Part shown: positions 36,991 to 45,969 of the stretch, piece by piece | Position numbering within the stretch: the stretch's first letter is position 1 | How the letters are laid out: each line of letters opens with the position of its first letter | From: Rhizobium sp. BG4 | Lineage (GTDB): Bacteria > Pseudomonadota > Alphaproteobacteria > Rhizobiales > Rhizobiaceae | Assembly (NCBI RefSeq): GCF_016864575.1 | Contig: NZ_CP044125.1 | Span: 186,001-250,000 of the forward strand | DNA length: 64,000 bases | Reading direction: 5' to 3' | The notes under the pieces: model-generated | What the model saw: only the letters and a program-made list of their open reading frames with translations | What the model was told of the DNA's origin: nothing | The model's database searches: none | Made by a program: the position numbers and the translations under genes

Positions 36991-37160
36991 GGTCTATTCC
37001 TGATCTTTTGGGAGGTGCCTCGGAAGGCAAGAGGTAACAAGACTGATGTAGGGCGAAACGGCCGAATTTCCAGATTACCGGCGGAAGCTCCCCCGCCCTT
37101 TCGGCATATAAGCGATGACTGCATCAAGCCGGTCGTGCTACTTTGACGAGGGGGACGACC

Positions 37161-37583
37161 ATGGATGCGCAAGCGCTGATCGGCACATGGAAGATGATTT
37201 CCTGGACGCGGAGAGTGGTCGCGACCGGCGAGGTCAGCGATGCCATGGGCGCCGATCCTGTTGGGTACATCGCCTATCAGCCCGATGGCCGGATGATGGC
37301 CTTCGTTGCCAACCGCCAACGCCCCGCAGGGCGCCGCGAAGGCTATTCGGATGCCGACAAGGCTACCCTCTTCGACACCATGCTTGCCTATACAGCCACC
37401 TACACGCTGGAGGGCGATCGCGTCGTCCATCATGTCGACGCCGCCTGGGACCCGGCATGGCAGGAAGATCAGATCCGGCCCATCCGGCTCGAAGGCGACA
37501 GGTTGGTGATCCACAATGCGCCGGGCAAGGATCTCCTGAGCAGCCAGGATGTGATCTTCCGCCTCGAATTCCGCAAGCTCTGA
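37161..37583 (+). CDS. Lipocalin-like domain protein
   Basis: 140 aa. G-T-W-K-M-I-S-W near the N-terminus is the lipocalin GxW motif, followed by alternating beta strands (G-Y-I-A-Y-Q-P-D-G-R-M-M-A-F-V) typical of the short lipocalin-like family in proteobacteria. Probably binds a small hydrophobic ligand in the cytoplasm (no signal peptide). Confidence 0.82.
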   Translation: MDAQALIGTWKMISWTRRVVATGEVSDAMGADPVGYIAYQPDGRMMAFVANRQRPAGRREGYSDADKATLFDTMLAYTATYTLEGDRVVHHVDAAWDPAWQEDQIRPIRLEGDRLVIHNAPGKDLLSSQDVIFRLEFRKL

Positions 37584-37587
37584 CGCG

Positions 37588-38475
37588 CTACTCCGCCCGG
37601 ATCGCCTCGATGAGCGCCCGGAAGCCGGCCGACATGTGGCGGCGGCTGGGATAATAGAGATAGAGCGGCTCCTCGGGCTGGCACCAGTCATCGAGCACCT
37701 TGATCAATCTGCCGGCGGCGACATGCTCGGCGACGCGGTTTTCCCAGACATAGGCGAGCGCGACGCCGCCCAGCGCAGCCTGGGTCATCAGTTCGTGGTC
37801 GTCGAGCGACAGCGGCCCGTTCGGATGGAAGGTGACCGGCTGGCCGTCGCGCGCGAAATCCCAGGGATAGCGCACGCCCGAAGGATACATGTTCTGGATA
37901 CAGAGATGGCGCTTCAGATCATGCGGCGTCAGCGGCTTCGGCCGGTGCTCGAAATAGGCGGGCGAGCCGACGACGACGAGACGCAGGCGCGGGCGGATGC
38001 GCAGCGCGATCATCCCCTCGGTGACGCGCTCGCCAAAGCGTATGCCGGCATCGAAGCCTTCCTCGACGATATCGACCAGCCGGTCCGTGGCGCTGATTTC
38101 CAATTGCAGATTGGGGTTCTTCGACAGCAACGGGCCGATGATATGGCCGATGACGAAGGGGGCAATCGAATTGGCGACGTTGAGGCGCACCTTGCCGAAG
38201 GGCGTGTCGCGGAACTGGTTCAGCGTATCGAGCGCCGAGCTGATCTCGCCGAAAGCGGGATCGAGGTGGGATTTGAGGAGCTCGCCGGCCTGGGTCAGCG
38301 ATACGCTGCGGGTAGTGCGGTTGAGCAGTCGGATGCCGATCCGTTCCTCGAGATTGAGCACGGCATGGCTGATCGCCGAAGCCGTCACACCCCGCTCCTC
38401 ACCTGCCTTGCGGAAACTGAGATGCCGGGCGACGGCGGCGAAGGCCGCCATTTCGGAGAGATCGGTCGCGCGCAT
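37588..38475 (-). CDS. LysR family transcriptional regulator
   Basis: 295 aa. N-terminal winged helix (L-S-F-R-K-A-G-E-E-R-G-V-T-A-S-A-I-S-H-A-V) and an LTTR effector domain of the CrgA type. Divergent from an SDR gene with a 128-bp spacer carrying an inverted repeat, so the SDR is its likely target. Confidence 0.92.
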   Translation of the reverse strand: MRATDLSEMAAFAAVARHLSFRKAGEERGVTASAISHAVLNLEERIGIRLLNRTTRSVSLTQAGELLKSHLDPAFGEISSALDTLNQFRDTPFGKVRLNVANSIAPFVIGHIIGPLLSKNPNLQLEISATDRLVDIVEEGFDAGIRFGERVTEGMIALRIRPRLRLVVVGSPAYFEHRPKPLTPHDLKRHLCIQNMYPSGVRYPWDFARDGQPVTFHPNGPLSLDDHELMTQAALGGVALAYVWENRVAEHVAAGRLIKVLDDWCQPEEPLYLYYPSRRHMSAGFRALIEAIRAE

Positions 38476-38496
38476 TGATGAATCTCACTCAGCATA

Positions 38497-38514
38497 ATTC
38501 GGAAAATAACGAAT
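38497..38514. promoter_or_regulatory. LysR box candidate upstream of the 38604 SDR
   Basis: ATTCG-N8-CGAAT (ATTCGGAAAATAACGAAT), a T-N11-A-type dyad with AT centre, about 22 bp upstream of the LysR start in the divergent spacer. Confidence 0.5.
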
Positions 38515-38603
38515 CTTATGCAGGAGCGGCTTTCAGGTCAAATTCTCCTCACCGGCACTGAGAGACCGGCACACAACGAAGAGAGATCTGAAAGGAACGT
38601 GTC

Positions 38604-39437
38604 ATGAAAGTCTGGTTCATCACTGGTGCATCCCGCGGTTTCGGCGCGCTGATGACCAAGGAAGCCCTGGCCGCAGGCGATGCCGTCGTTGCCACCGCCC
38701 GCAATCCGAAGACCGTCATCGATGCCATCGGCGAGCATCCCAATCTGCTTGCGGCAGCACTCGATGTCACCAATGAGCGACAGGCGCAGGAAGTTGCAGC
38801 GGCAGCGGTTCAGCGCTTCGGCCGCATCGACATCCTGGTCAACAATGCCGGCTACGGGCTGCTCGGCGCCGTCGAGGAGGCAACGGCAGAGGAGATCGAG
38901 AAGATCTATGCGACCAATGTCTTCGGGCTGCTGAAGGTCACCCGCGCCGTACTGCCCCATATGCGCCGCCAGCGCTCGGGCCGCATCCTGAACTTCTCGT
39001 CGATCGGCGGCTATGCCGGCTATCCGGGCTGGGGCGTCTATGGCTCGACCAAGTTTGCGGTCGAGGGTCTTTCGGAATCGCTGGCGACAGAAATCGAACC
39101 GTTCGGCATCAAGGTGACGATCGTCGAGCCCGGCTTCTTCCGCACCGACTTCCTGGCCGACAATTCGCTGTCGATCAGCCCGGCATCGATCCCGGACTAT
39201 GTGGGAACGCCGGCCGGCGACATGCGGGACTTTGCGGCCAGCGCCCATCATGCGCAGCCCGGCGATCCGGCAAAGTTTGCGGCTGGTATCGTGACGCTTG
39301 TCAAGGCCGAGAACCCACCGCTGCGCATGCCCTTCGGCAGCGACACGGTTGCCAAGCTCGGCGAGAAGAATGCCTTCGTCGAGCAGGAGCTTTCGGCCTG
39401 GCGGGCGCTTGCGGTCTCGACCGACTTCGCGGCCTGA
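38604..39437 (+). CDS. SDR family oxidoreductase
   Basis: 277 aa. T-G-A-S-R-G-F-G cofactor motif, N-N-A-G, S-S-I-G-G and Y-G-S-T-K catalytic residues. It shares the overall type of the 36145 SDR (similar C-terminal G-F-F-R-T-D region). AAAGGAACG precedes the ATG. Probably controlled by the divergent LysR. Confidence 0.92.
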   Translation: MKVWFITGASRGFGALMTKEALAAGDAVVATARNPKTVIDAIGEHPNLLAAALDVTNERQAQEVAAAAVQRFGRIDILVNNAGYGLLGAVEEATAEEIEKIYATNVFGLLKVTRAVLPHMRRQRSGRILNFSSIGGYAGYPGWGVYGSTKFAVEGLSESLATEIEPFGIKVTIVEPGFFRTDFLADNSLSISPASIPDYVGTPAGDMRDFAASAHHAQPGDPAKFAAGIVTLVKAENPPLRMPFGSDTVAKLGEKNAFVEQELSAWRALAVSTDFAA

Positions 39438-39453
39438 AGCAGACCTCATCGCC

Positions 39454-39486
39454 AAAACGCCGCCCGCGGGTTACGGGCGGCGTTTC
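39454..39486. terminator. Bidirectional terminator between SDR and quinone oxidoreductase
   Basis: AACGCCGCCCG (39456-39466) / CGGGCGGCGTT (39474-39484), perfect 11-bp stem; TTTC follows on the plus side and TTTTGGC on the minus side. Confidence 0.75.
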
Positions 39487-39492
39487 GGTGTC

Positions 39493-40482
39493 TCAAGCGA
39501 TATCGATCACCAGCTTGCCCTTGGCCTGGCGTTCCTCGATCAGGCGATGCGCCTCGGCGGTCTCTTCGAGCGTGAAGCGGCGGGCATCGAGGCGCGGGAC
39601 GAGTTTTCCGGCTTCCGCAAGCCTGGTTGCCTCCTGCATGATTTCGCCGTGGTGCTCTCGGCCCTCGCCGGTCAGGAGCGGCAGCAGTGTGAAGACGCCG
39701 GAATAGCTCGCGGCCTTGAAGGAGAGCGGCGCCAGCGCATGCGTGCCCCAGCCGAGGCTGGTCACCACATGGCCGAAACGCTTGACGGCCTTGAAGGCGG
39801 CATCGAGCCCTGCCCCGCCGACCGTGTCATAGACGAGATCGAAGCCCTTGCCGCCGGTATATCTGGCGACATAGTCCTCGACGCTTTCGGCAGTGTGGTC
39901 GATCGGGGTCGCGCCGAGGCTGCGGATGTAATCGGCCTTGGAGGCGCCATCGGCAGCGTAGACGTCGGCGCCAAATGCCCTGGCGATCTGAACCGCGACA
40001 TGGCCGACACCACCGGCGCCGCCAAGGACCAGAACGCTCTGACCGGATTTCACGGCGGCGCGGTCGACCAGTCCTTCCCAGGCGGTGATGAAGACCAGCG
40101 GCAGGGCTGCCGCCTCGCGCATCGTCAGGTTCGCGGGCTTGATCGCCAGCAGGCGGGCATCGACAGCGGCGAATTCCGCCAGCGAGCCCTGCACGCCGCC
40201 GACGCCGCCGGTCATGCCATAGACCTCGTCGCCGCGGCGGAAGCCGGAAACGCCCTGGCCGACCTCTTCGACGACACCGGCCATGTCGATGCCGAGAATG
40301 GCAGGCAGCGGCTGGCGGGCATGCTCTGCGGCACCGGCGCGGATCTTGGTGTCGAGCGGGTTGACGCCGCTCGCTTTGATGCGAACGAGGACTTCGCCGG
40401 CAGCAGGCTTCGGGCGGGCGATCTCGGCCAGCCGGAACGGTGCATTGTGGTTTTCAAGGATCAGGGCTTTCATCGTGCTCAT
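39493..40482 (-). CDS. NADPH:quinone oxidoreductase-like zinc-independent MDR protein
   Basis: 329 aa medium-chain dehydrogenase fold. Catalytic groove start V-N-P-L-D-T-K-I-R and cofactor motif G-G-A-G-G-V-G-H-V-A-V-Q (about residue 150). The structural-zinc cysteines are missing, as in QOR. GGAGTGACC precedes ATG 40482. Reduces quinones or enones with NADPH. Divergent LysR is its likely regulator. Confidence 0.92.
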   Translation of the reverse strand: MSTMKALILENHNAPFRLAEIARPKPAAGEVLVRIKASGVNPLDTKIRAGAAEHARQPLPAILGIDMAGVVEEVGQGVSGFRRGDEVYGMTGGVGGVQGSLAEFAAVDARLLAIKPANLTMREAAALPLVFITAWEGLVDRAAVKSGQSVLVLGGAGGVGHVAVQIARAFGADVYAADGASKADYIRSLGATPIDHTAESVEDYVARYTGGKGFDLVYDTVGGAGLDAAFKAVKRFGHVVTSLGWGTHALAPLSFKAASYSGVFTLLPLLTGEGREHHGEIMQEATRLAEAGKLVPRLDARRFTLEETAEAHRLIEERQAKGKLVIDIA

Positions 40483-40559
40483 GTCGGTCACTCCGGTTTC
40501 GATGGCCGGATGATCTCCCCAACGCGATTGAATGAAAATCAAAGATATCGCATGATCTC

Positions 40560-40575
40560 CATTCATTATTGAATG
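40560..40575. promoter_or_regulatory. LysR-type operator candidate upstream of quinone oxidoreductase
   Basis: CATTCATTATTGAATG, a perfect inverted repeat (CATTCA-N4-TGAATG) abutting the LysR gene; a further TTGAATG lies about 30 bp away at 40528-40534. Confidence 0.55.
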
Positions 40576-40583
40576 AGGCAATC

Positions 40584-41441
40584 ATGGAATGGAGCGATGT
40601 CAGGATCTTTCTCGCGATTGCCCGCGAAGGCACGCTCGGCGCTGCCGCCCGCAAGCTCGGCCAGACGCAGCCGACCATGGGGCGGCGGCTGAAGGCGCTG
40701 GAGGCGGCGACCGGCCACATGCTGTTTCAGCGAACGGCCGACGGCTTCGTGCTGACCGACGAGGGCAGCATCGTCCTGCAGCATGCGTTGCGGATGGAGG
40801 AAGAGGCCGTTGCGCTGGAGCGGCAACTGCAAGGCAGCACGCGATCGCTCGAGGGCATGCTGCGGATATCGTGCTCTGACTGGTTCGGCCTTCACATGCT
40901 GACGCCGGTTCTGGCGGAATTCTCGCAGGCACATCCGAAGGTTTCGGTCGAATTGCTCACCGATGCGCGGCTTCTCAACCTCTCACGGCGCGAGGCCGAT
41001 CTGGTGTTCCGCATCCGGCCGTTCACCGAACCTGAGGTGATCTCACGCAAGCTGATGCATATCGGCTATGGACTTTACGTTGCGAAAGGCGCGCCTCACC
41101 CAACGGCAGGAGACGGCAGCGGCTTTACCATCGTCACCATGGACGAGGCCTTTGCCGAAATGCCGGATGTGCATTGGGTGACGCGGACCTTCCCGAAGGC
41201 GACGATCACCATGCGCAGCAACAATCGCGATGTGCAGGCGGCCCTTTGCGCCCGCGGTGCGGGAATGGCCGTTTTGCCGCGGCCGCTCGGCGATCATTTT
41301 CCGGGATTGGAGCGCGTCGACGTGCCCGAAGCGCCGCCGGGGCGCGATACGTTTCTCGGCTATCACCGCGATCTCAAGCGGCTACCGCGGCTGCGGGCAT
41401 TCATGGATGTGGTGATCAGCCGGCTCACTCCGGCCGGCTGA
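40584..41441 (+). CDS. LysR family transcriptional regulator
   Basis: 285 aa. MEWSDVRIFLAIAREGTLGA at the N-terminus is the LysR winged helix; the effector domain of the CrgA/OccR sort follows. ATG 40584 is used. The dyad just upstream suggests autoregulation and control of the divergent quinone oxidoreductase. Confidence 0.92.
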   Translation: MEWSDVRIFLAIAREGTLGAAARKLGQTQPTMGRRLKALEAATGHMLFQRTADGFVLTDEGSIVLQHALRMEEEAVALERQLQGSTRSLEGMLRISCSDWFGLHMLTPVLAEFSQAHPKVSVELLTDARLLNLSRREADLVFRIRPFTEPEVISRKLMHIGYGLYVAKGAPHPTAGDGSGFTIVTMDEAFAEMPDVHWVTRTFPKATITMRSNNRDVQAALCARGAGMAVLPRPLGDHFPGLERVDVPEAPPGRDTFLGYHRDLKRLPRLRAFMDVVISRLTPAG

Positions 41442-41456
41442 TCACTGGTCGGTGAC

Positions 41457-42479
41457 TTACTGCAGGGTGCGTGTCGGGATCGCCTGTGCGGCAACGCCCG
41501 GAGCGGCAGCGGGAACACCGTTGCCATCGAGGCCGGTCGCCACGACGGAGACGCGGAATTTGCCATCGAGGTTGCGGTCGAAGATCGCACCGACGACGAT
41601 GTCGGCATCGTCCTGAACCTCGTCGCGGATGCGGCTTGCGGCTTCGTCGACTTCGAACAGCGTCATATCGGAACCGCCGGAGATCGAAATCAGCACGCCC
41701 TTGGCGCCCTTCATCGAGATGTCGTCGAGCAGCGGGTTGGCGATTGCCGCTTCGGCGGCCTTCATCGCACGGCTCTCACCGGCCGCCTCGCCCGTGCCCA
41801 TCATCGCCCGGCCCATGCCGCGCATGACGGATTTGACGTCGGCGAAGTCGAGGTTGATCAGACCTTCCTTGACGATGAGATCGGTGATGCAGCCGACACC
41901 GGCGTAGAGAACGCGGTCGGCGGTCATGAAGGCATCGGCGAAGGTGGTCTTCGCGTCGGCGATACGGAACAGGTTCTGGTTCGGGATGACGATGACGGTA
42001 TCGGCGGCTTGACGCAGGGCCTCGATGCCGATCTCGGCCATCTTCATGCGGCGGTTGCCCTCGAAGGTGAAGGGCTTGGTGACGACGCCGACGGTCAGGA
42101 TGCCGGCCTGGCGCGCGGCGTGGGCAATCACGGGCGCCGCACCCGTTCCGGTGCCGCCGCCCATGCCGGCGGTGACGAAGCACATGTGCGAACCGGCCAG
42201 GTGATCCATGATCTCGTCGATCGATTCCTCAGCGGCCGCATGGCCGACTTCCGGCAGCGAACCGGCGCCGAGACCTTCGGTGACATGCGCACCGAGCTGG
42301 ATGCGGCGCGAGGCCTTGGAGGTGGCGAGCACCTGGGCATCGGTATTGGCGGCGATGAAATCGACGCCCTCAAGATTTTCTGCGATCATGTTGTTGATCG
42401 CATTGCCGCCGCCGCCGCCGACGCCGATTACCGTAATACGCGGCCGCAGTCCCGAAATGCCGCTCTTGGCGTCCGTCAT
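41457..42479 (-). CDS. ftsZ2: FtsZ-like GTPase, short form (FtsZ2)
   Basis: 340 aa. Full tubulin/FtsZ GTPase domain: [12 protein letters not shown], tubulin signature [10 protein letters not shown] (about 105-114), T7-loop N-L-D-F-A-D-V-K. It ends near residue 340 after a short Ala/Pro tail, so the long linker and conserved C-terminal peptide that bind FtsA/ZipA in normal FtsZ are missing. This is the truncated second FtsZ known from Sinorhizobium. It may co-assemble with or modulate the main FtsZ; dispensability is known in Sinorhizobium. Confidence 0.9.
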   Translation of the reverse strand: MTDAKSGISGLRPRITVIGVGGGGGNAINNMIAENLEGVDFIAANTDAQVLATSKASRRIQLGAHVTEGLGAGSLPEVGHAAAEESIDEIMDHLAGSHMCFVTAGMGGGTGTGAAPVIAHAARQAGILTVGVVTKPFTFEGNRRMKMAEIGIEALRQAADTVIVIPNQNLFRIADAKTTFADAFMTADRVLYAGVGCITDLIVKEGLINLDFADVKSVMRGMGRAMMGTGEAAGESRAMKAAEAAIANPLLDDISMKGAKGVLISISGGSDMTLFEVDEAASRIRDEVQDDADIVVGAIFDRNLDGKFRVSVVATGLDGNGVPAAAPGVAAQAIPTRTLQ

Positions 42480-42680
42480 CCCATTCTCCTTTGATGCAAA
42501 GTGTATGCCCCGCCCTCGTTGCGGAACAGCGAATCGAGCGTCAGGTTATGGCTGCAAGAAGGCAGAGGCAGGGCGAAAGAACAAGATGGAGACCATCCGA
42601 AATAAAATACGGAACCTTTTCCACTGTCGTGCATTGTGGGGGATTCATGTCACCATCTAACGGAGAGGAGAAAAGCTGAA

Positions 42681-42899
42681 ATGCCTAGCATTGCCGCACG
42701 CCAGACCGTCGCCCCGCCGCATGATCACGTCCTGACAGTCCAGGAGGCGCTCGAGCCGCTGTTCCTGGCGCTCGAACAGGAAGTCGAGGTCAAGATGGTG
42801 GCCGCAGCCCTTCGCGCCGGCTGGTCAGCCGAAGACGCGGTGGCCGCCATCGACGAGCTGCGCCGCAACGAACTCGTCGACCCTCCGGCCACGCATTAA
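42681..42899 (+). CDS. Small conserved-looking protein, unknown function
   Basis: 72 aa from ATG 42681, GGAGAGGAG upstream. Amphipathic: A-L-E-P-L-F-L-A-L-E-Q-E-V-E-V-K-M-V-A-A-A-L-R then A-G-W-S-A-E-D-A-V-A-A-I, a UBA-like helix-loop pattern. Function not recognised. Confidence 0.65.
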   Translation: MPSIAARQTVAPPHDHVLTVQEALEPLFLALEQEVEVKMVAAALRAGWSAEDAVAAIDELRRNELVDPPATH

Positions 42900-42986
42900 T
42901 TTGATGGCCCGCGAAAAATTGTCATTCGCCATCGCGCGCGAATGACCTAAGTCTAGCGCGACACTTCATGTTCGCGGAGCCTCCCC

Positions 42987-43988
42987 ATGTCCTTCAAATC
43001 GATCTGCGTTTACGGCGCCGGTGCGCTCGGTGGCGCCATTGCGGCAAAGCTTGCCGCCGCCGGTAACGGCGTCACTATCTCCGCCGTCGCCCGCGGTGCC
43101 CATCTCAAGAGCATCCGCGAAAACGGCCTGAAGCTTTACGAAGCCGGCGCCGAAAAGCCGATCAAGGTGGAGATCACCGCGACCGACGATCCGTACAGCC
43201 TGCCGAAACAGGACCTGATCATCACCGGCCTCAAGGGCCATCAGCTCGGCGATGCGGCCGAGGGCATTGCTGCGCTCCTTAAGGACGGCACGCGGGTGAT
43301 GATGATCCTGAATGGCATTCCCTGGTGGTATTTCCACCGCGACAGCCAGAGCCCGCATGCCGAGCTGCAGTTCGAAGAGCTCGATCCCGCGGGACGCCTG
43401 TGGCGGCTGATCGGACCGGAGCGCGTCATCGGCTGTGTTGCGATGCAGGGCGCCGAAGTCGTCAATCCCGGCGAGATCCAGCTGTCCAACAACGGCCGCT
43501 ATATCCTCGGCGAGCCCTCGGGCGAGATGAGCGATGATCTCGAAGGCATCAAGGCGCTGCTGACGGCTGCCGGGCTCAACGTCTCGATGACGCCGCGCAT
43601 CCGCGACGAGATCTGGAACAAGCTGACCGGCAACGCCGCCTTCAATCCGCTCAGCGCGCTGACACGAGCCCTGATGACCGACATCATGGCCGACCCGGCA
43701 CTCTACGACATGGTCGGCAAGATCATGAACGAGGTGCGCGCCGTCGGCACAGCGCTCGGCGCGAAATTTTCGATCACCATCGAGGAACGCCTCGAGCAAT
43801 CCCGCCATATCGGCGCCGTTAGAACATCGATGCTGCAGGATCTTCTGGCTGGCAAAGCGCTGGAGATCGTGCCTCTGAGCGGCATGGTCGTGGCGCTCGG
43901 CCGCCTTGCCTCGGTGCCCACCCCGGTATCCGAGACGGTGCTGGCGCTCGTCTCGCAACTCGACATCGAGAATCGCCGCGGCGCCTAG
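42987..43988 (+). CDS. panE: 2-dehydropantoate 2-reductase (ketopantoate reductase family)
   Basis: 333 aa. N-terminal NADPH fold G-A-G-A-L-G-G-A-I-A (G-x-G-x-x-G), K-G-H-Q-L-G-D, then the C-terminal helical ApbA domain with W-N-K-L-T-G-N-A-A-F-N-P-L-S-A-L. It reduces ketopantoate in pantothenate synthesis. Several paralogues with other 2-keto substrates exist, so the specific role is inferred. Confidence 0.87.
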   Translation: MSFKSICVYGAGALGGAIAAKLAAAGNGVTISAVARGAHLKSIRENGLKLYEAGAEKPIKVEITATDDPYSLPKQDLIITGLKGHQLGDAAEGIAALLKDGTRVMMILNGIPWWYFHRDSQSPHAELQFEELDPAGRLWRLIGPERVIGCVAMQGAEVVNPGEIQLSNNGRYILGEPSGEMSDDLEGIKALLTAAGLNVSMTPRIRDEIWNKLTGNAAFNPLSALTRALMTDIMADPALYDMVGKIMNEVRAVGTALGAKFSITIEERLEQSRHIGAVRTSMLQDLLAGKALEIVPLSGMVVALGRLASVPTPVSETVLALVSQLDIENRRGA

Positions 43989-44089
43989 CGCCCGGCCTTT
44001 ATGCTTTTCATATATGGCGCGTGAGGGCGCGGAATGGATTTCCTACGGGCCGCGGGATTAGCCTTTGCCGAGAATGCAGAGGTAATCCC

Positions 44090-44245
44090 ATGCGAGACGT
44101 CATGCCTGCCAATCCGCTTCCGCGCCGCCCGCGCCGCGGCGCCACTCCGCGCCTGATGCGCGAACGCCGCACGGCGCAGGTGCTGATGGTGTTCGGCATC
44201 ATCCTTGCCTGCGTCGAGCTCTACGTCATCCTCGGCTGGATGTGA
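44090..44245 (+). CDS. Small basic membrane protein
   Basis: 51 aa. Arg-rich cytoplasmic head (M-R-D-V-M-P-A-N-P-L-P-R-R-P-R-R) and one C-terminal hydrophobic helix (V-L-M-V-F-G-I-I-L-A-C-V-E-L-Y-V-I). The DapA-like gene starts 7 bp after its stop, so co-transcription is likely. Unknown function. Confidence 0.6.
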   Translation: MRDVMPANPLPRRPRRGATPRLMRERRTAQVLMVFGIILACVELYVILGWM

Positions 44246-44252
44246 GGCCCCG

Positions 44253-45152
44253 ATGCGACGCAATGTTTGGCCGCGCCTTTCCGGCGCGATCACCCCGCTC
44301 GTCACGCCTTTCCGTCACGGCGCCGTCGATATCGCCAGCTTGGAGCGGTTGACCGAATGGCAGATCGCCAGCGGCATCGGCGGCCTGGCGGTCTCGACCG
44401 TCACCGGTGAAGGCCCTGTTCTCTCCGATACGGAGCGCGACCTTGTTCTCTCGACAGTGCTGCGCGCTGCCGATGATCGCGTGCCCGTCATTGCCGCGAC
44501 GGGTACGAACGGCACGGCGAGCACGATCGCGCTCACAAGACGCGCCGAAGCGCTCGGCGCCAGCGCAGCCCTCGTCACCGTTCCCTATTACTCGAAGCCG
44601 GGACAGAAGGGCATTCTGCGGCATTTCAGCGAGCTTGCCTCGGCATGCAGCCTCCCCTTGATCATTTCAAGCGATCCCGGCCGTACCGCCTCGCCGTTGC
44701 TGCCATCGACCCTCGATGAACTGTCGCAGACCGGCACGATCTTCGGCCTGCTCGATGCCGGCGGCGACATCGGCACACTCGCGCCTTACCGCGACCGGCT
44801 CCACCTGTTCACCGGCAACGCGGTGGCGGCACCGGCCTTCATAGCTTGCGGCGGAGACGGCATCATCGCGCCCGCCGCCAATGTGCTGCCGAAGCTCGTG
44901 ACCTCGCTGCAGCATGCGTCTGTCTGCGGGAACCTTCCGGCAGCGCTCGTGCTTGCCGACCGCCTTGCGCCGCTCGCCGAAGCGATCGGCGATGGTGAGC
45001 CTGCCAATATCAAATTCGCGCTCGGCGCCTTCCCCGGCATCCCCGCTGATGTGCGCCTGCCGCTGGTTCCTGCTGAGCAAATCGTGCAGGAGGCAATCTG
45101 TGCGGCTCTGCAGAGCTGCACCTCCCCGGTGCGCCATGCGCTATCCCTATGA
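44253..45152 (+). CDS. Dihydrodipicolinate synthase-fold protein lacking the catalytic Tyr and Lys
   Basis: 299 aa TIM-barrel of the DapA/NAL family: G-A-I-T-P-L-V-T-P-F, T-V-T-G-E-G-P-V-L, V-P-Y-Y-S-K-P and C-terminal P-A-N-I-K. The Schiff-base Lys (Lys161 in E. coli DapA) is Leu166 in F-G-L-L-D-A-G-G-D. The Tyr of the L-Y-N-V-P-S-R-T segment is Ser139 (I-S-S-D-P-G-R-T). It therefore cannot work like DapA; a different lyase, a binding protein or an inactive relative are the options. Confidence 0.85.
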   Translation: MRRNVWPRLSGAITPLVTPFRHGAVDIASLERLTEWQIASGIGGLAVSTVTGEGPVLSDTERDLVLSTVLRAADDRVPVIAATGTNGTASTIALTRRAEALGASAALVTVPYYSKPGQKGILRHFSELASACSLPLIISSDPGRTASPLLPSTLDELSQTGTIFGLLDAGGDIGTLAPYRDRLHLFTGNAVAAPAFIACGGDGIIAPAANVLPKLVTSLQHASVCGNLPAALVLADRLAPLAEAIGDGEPANIKFALGAFPGIPADVRLPLVPAEQIVQEAICAALQSCTSPVRHALSL

Positions 45153-45271
45153 GATTTTTATAGTTTCAGCCGTGGCCGCGAATGGAACGCCAACCGCACT
45201 CACCATAGATTTCCAGTGCTAGCCCGCAACGTTCCAAGGCAGATGCGGGAAAACTTCGAAAGGACATATCG

Positions 45272-45538
45272 ATGTCACGACTTTCTTCCGGCGCGTCCGC
45301 CGATCCGCTTCAACGCAACAACGCGCCCGCCCGCTTCACCATCGGCAGGAACAGGCGCGGACAGTGGATCGTTGCCGACCGCGACGGACTGGTCGGCGGC
45401 CTCTTCATCAACGAGGCCGCCGCCCTGCATTTCGCCGCTGCGGAGTGCAATCACAACCCGGCCGATATCTGCCACGCGGCAGACGGAACACTGATGGAAT
45501 TCGGCTTCTCCGACGGCAGCGGCATGCGGCTGCACTAG
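45272..45538 (+). CDS. Conserved-looking small protein, unknown function
   Basis: 88 aa. F-T-I-G-R-N-R-R-G-Q-W-I-V-A-D-R-D-G-L-V-G-G-L-F resembles a short 'RAG'-like beta module found in rhizobial small proteins. No helix or signal. Function unknown. AAAGGACATATCG precedes the ATG. Confidence 0.7.
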   Translation: MSRLSSGASADPLQRNNAPARFTIGRNRRGQWIVADRDGLVGGLFINEAAALHFAAAECNHNPADICHAADGTLMEFGFSDGSGMRLH

Positions 45539-45546
45539 GCGCTACA

Positions 45547-45573
45547 GGCTCCCGTTGTGCCAAACCGGGAGCC
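45547..45573 (+). terminator. Terminator after the 88-aa gene
   Basis: GGCTCCCG (45547-45554) / CGGGAGCC (45566-45573), 8 bp after the stop, with an 11-base loop. Weak T content after it. Confidence 0.55.
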
Positions 45574-45654
45574 TTCGCCGCCAGGCTGCCAAACCTTTCC
45601 TTAACCGCGCAGCCTTAAGATCACCGGTCAAATAGCAGCCAGTTTTCGGGACCG

Positions 45655-45960
45655 ATGAGCAAGCCGAATTTCCGCTTCAAGCATTACGACCTTCATGAGC
45701 AGCGTGCCGGCACGATCGTCGAAGTGGCGCTGAATGCGGTGAACAACGTTCGCCTGATGACGGCACCGCAGTTCCAGCGCTTCACTGAGGTTCTCGATTT
45801 CAAATATATCGGCGGCGTCGCCAAGAAATCGCCGGTCAAGATGGTGATCCCCGATAGCGGGCATTGGCACCTGATCGTTGATATGGAAGGCCATCACGGT
45901 CTGGCGGAATCCGCCGTCAAGGTGATCGCGGCACCCGGTGGCCAGAAGAAAGCCTCCTGA
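45655..45960 (+). CDS. DUF1883 family protein
   Basis: 101 aa with the DUF1883 pattern: F-R-F-K-H-Y-D-L, G-G-V-A-K-K-S-P-V-K-M-V-I-P and G-H-W-H-L-I-V-D-M-E-G. Function unknown. GAC-C-GATG start is weakly ribosome-bound. Convergent with rarA. Confidence 0.78.
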   Translation: MSKPNFRFKHYDLHEQRAGTIVEVALNAVNNVRLMTAPQFQRFTEVLDFKYIGGVAKKSPVKMVIPDSGHWHLIVDMEGHHGLAESAVKVIAAPGGQKKAS

Positions 45961-45969
45961 CGCCCTGCA

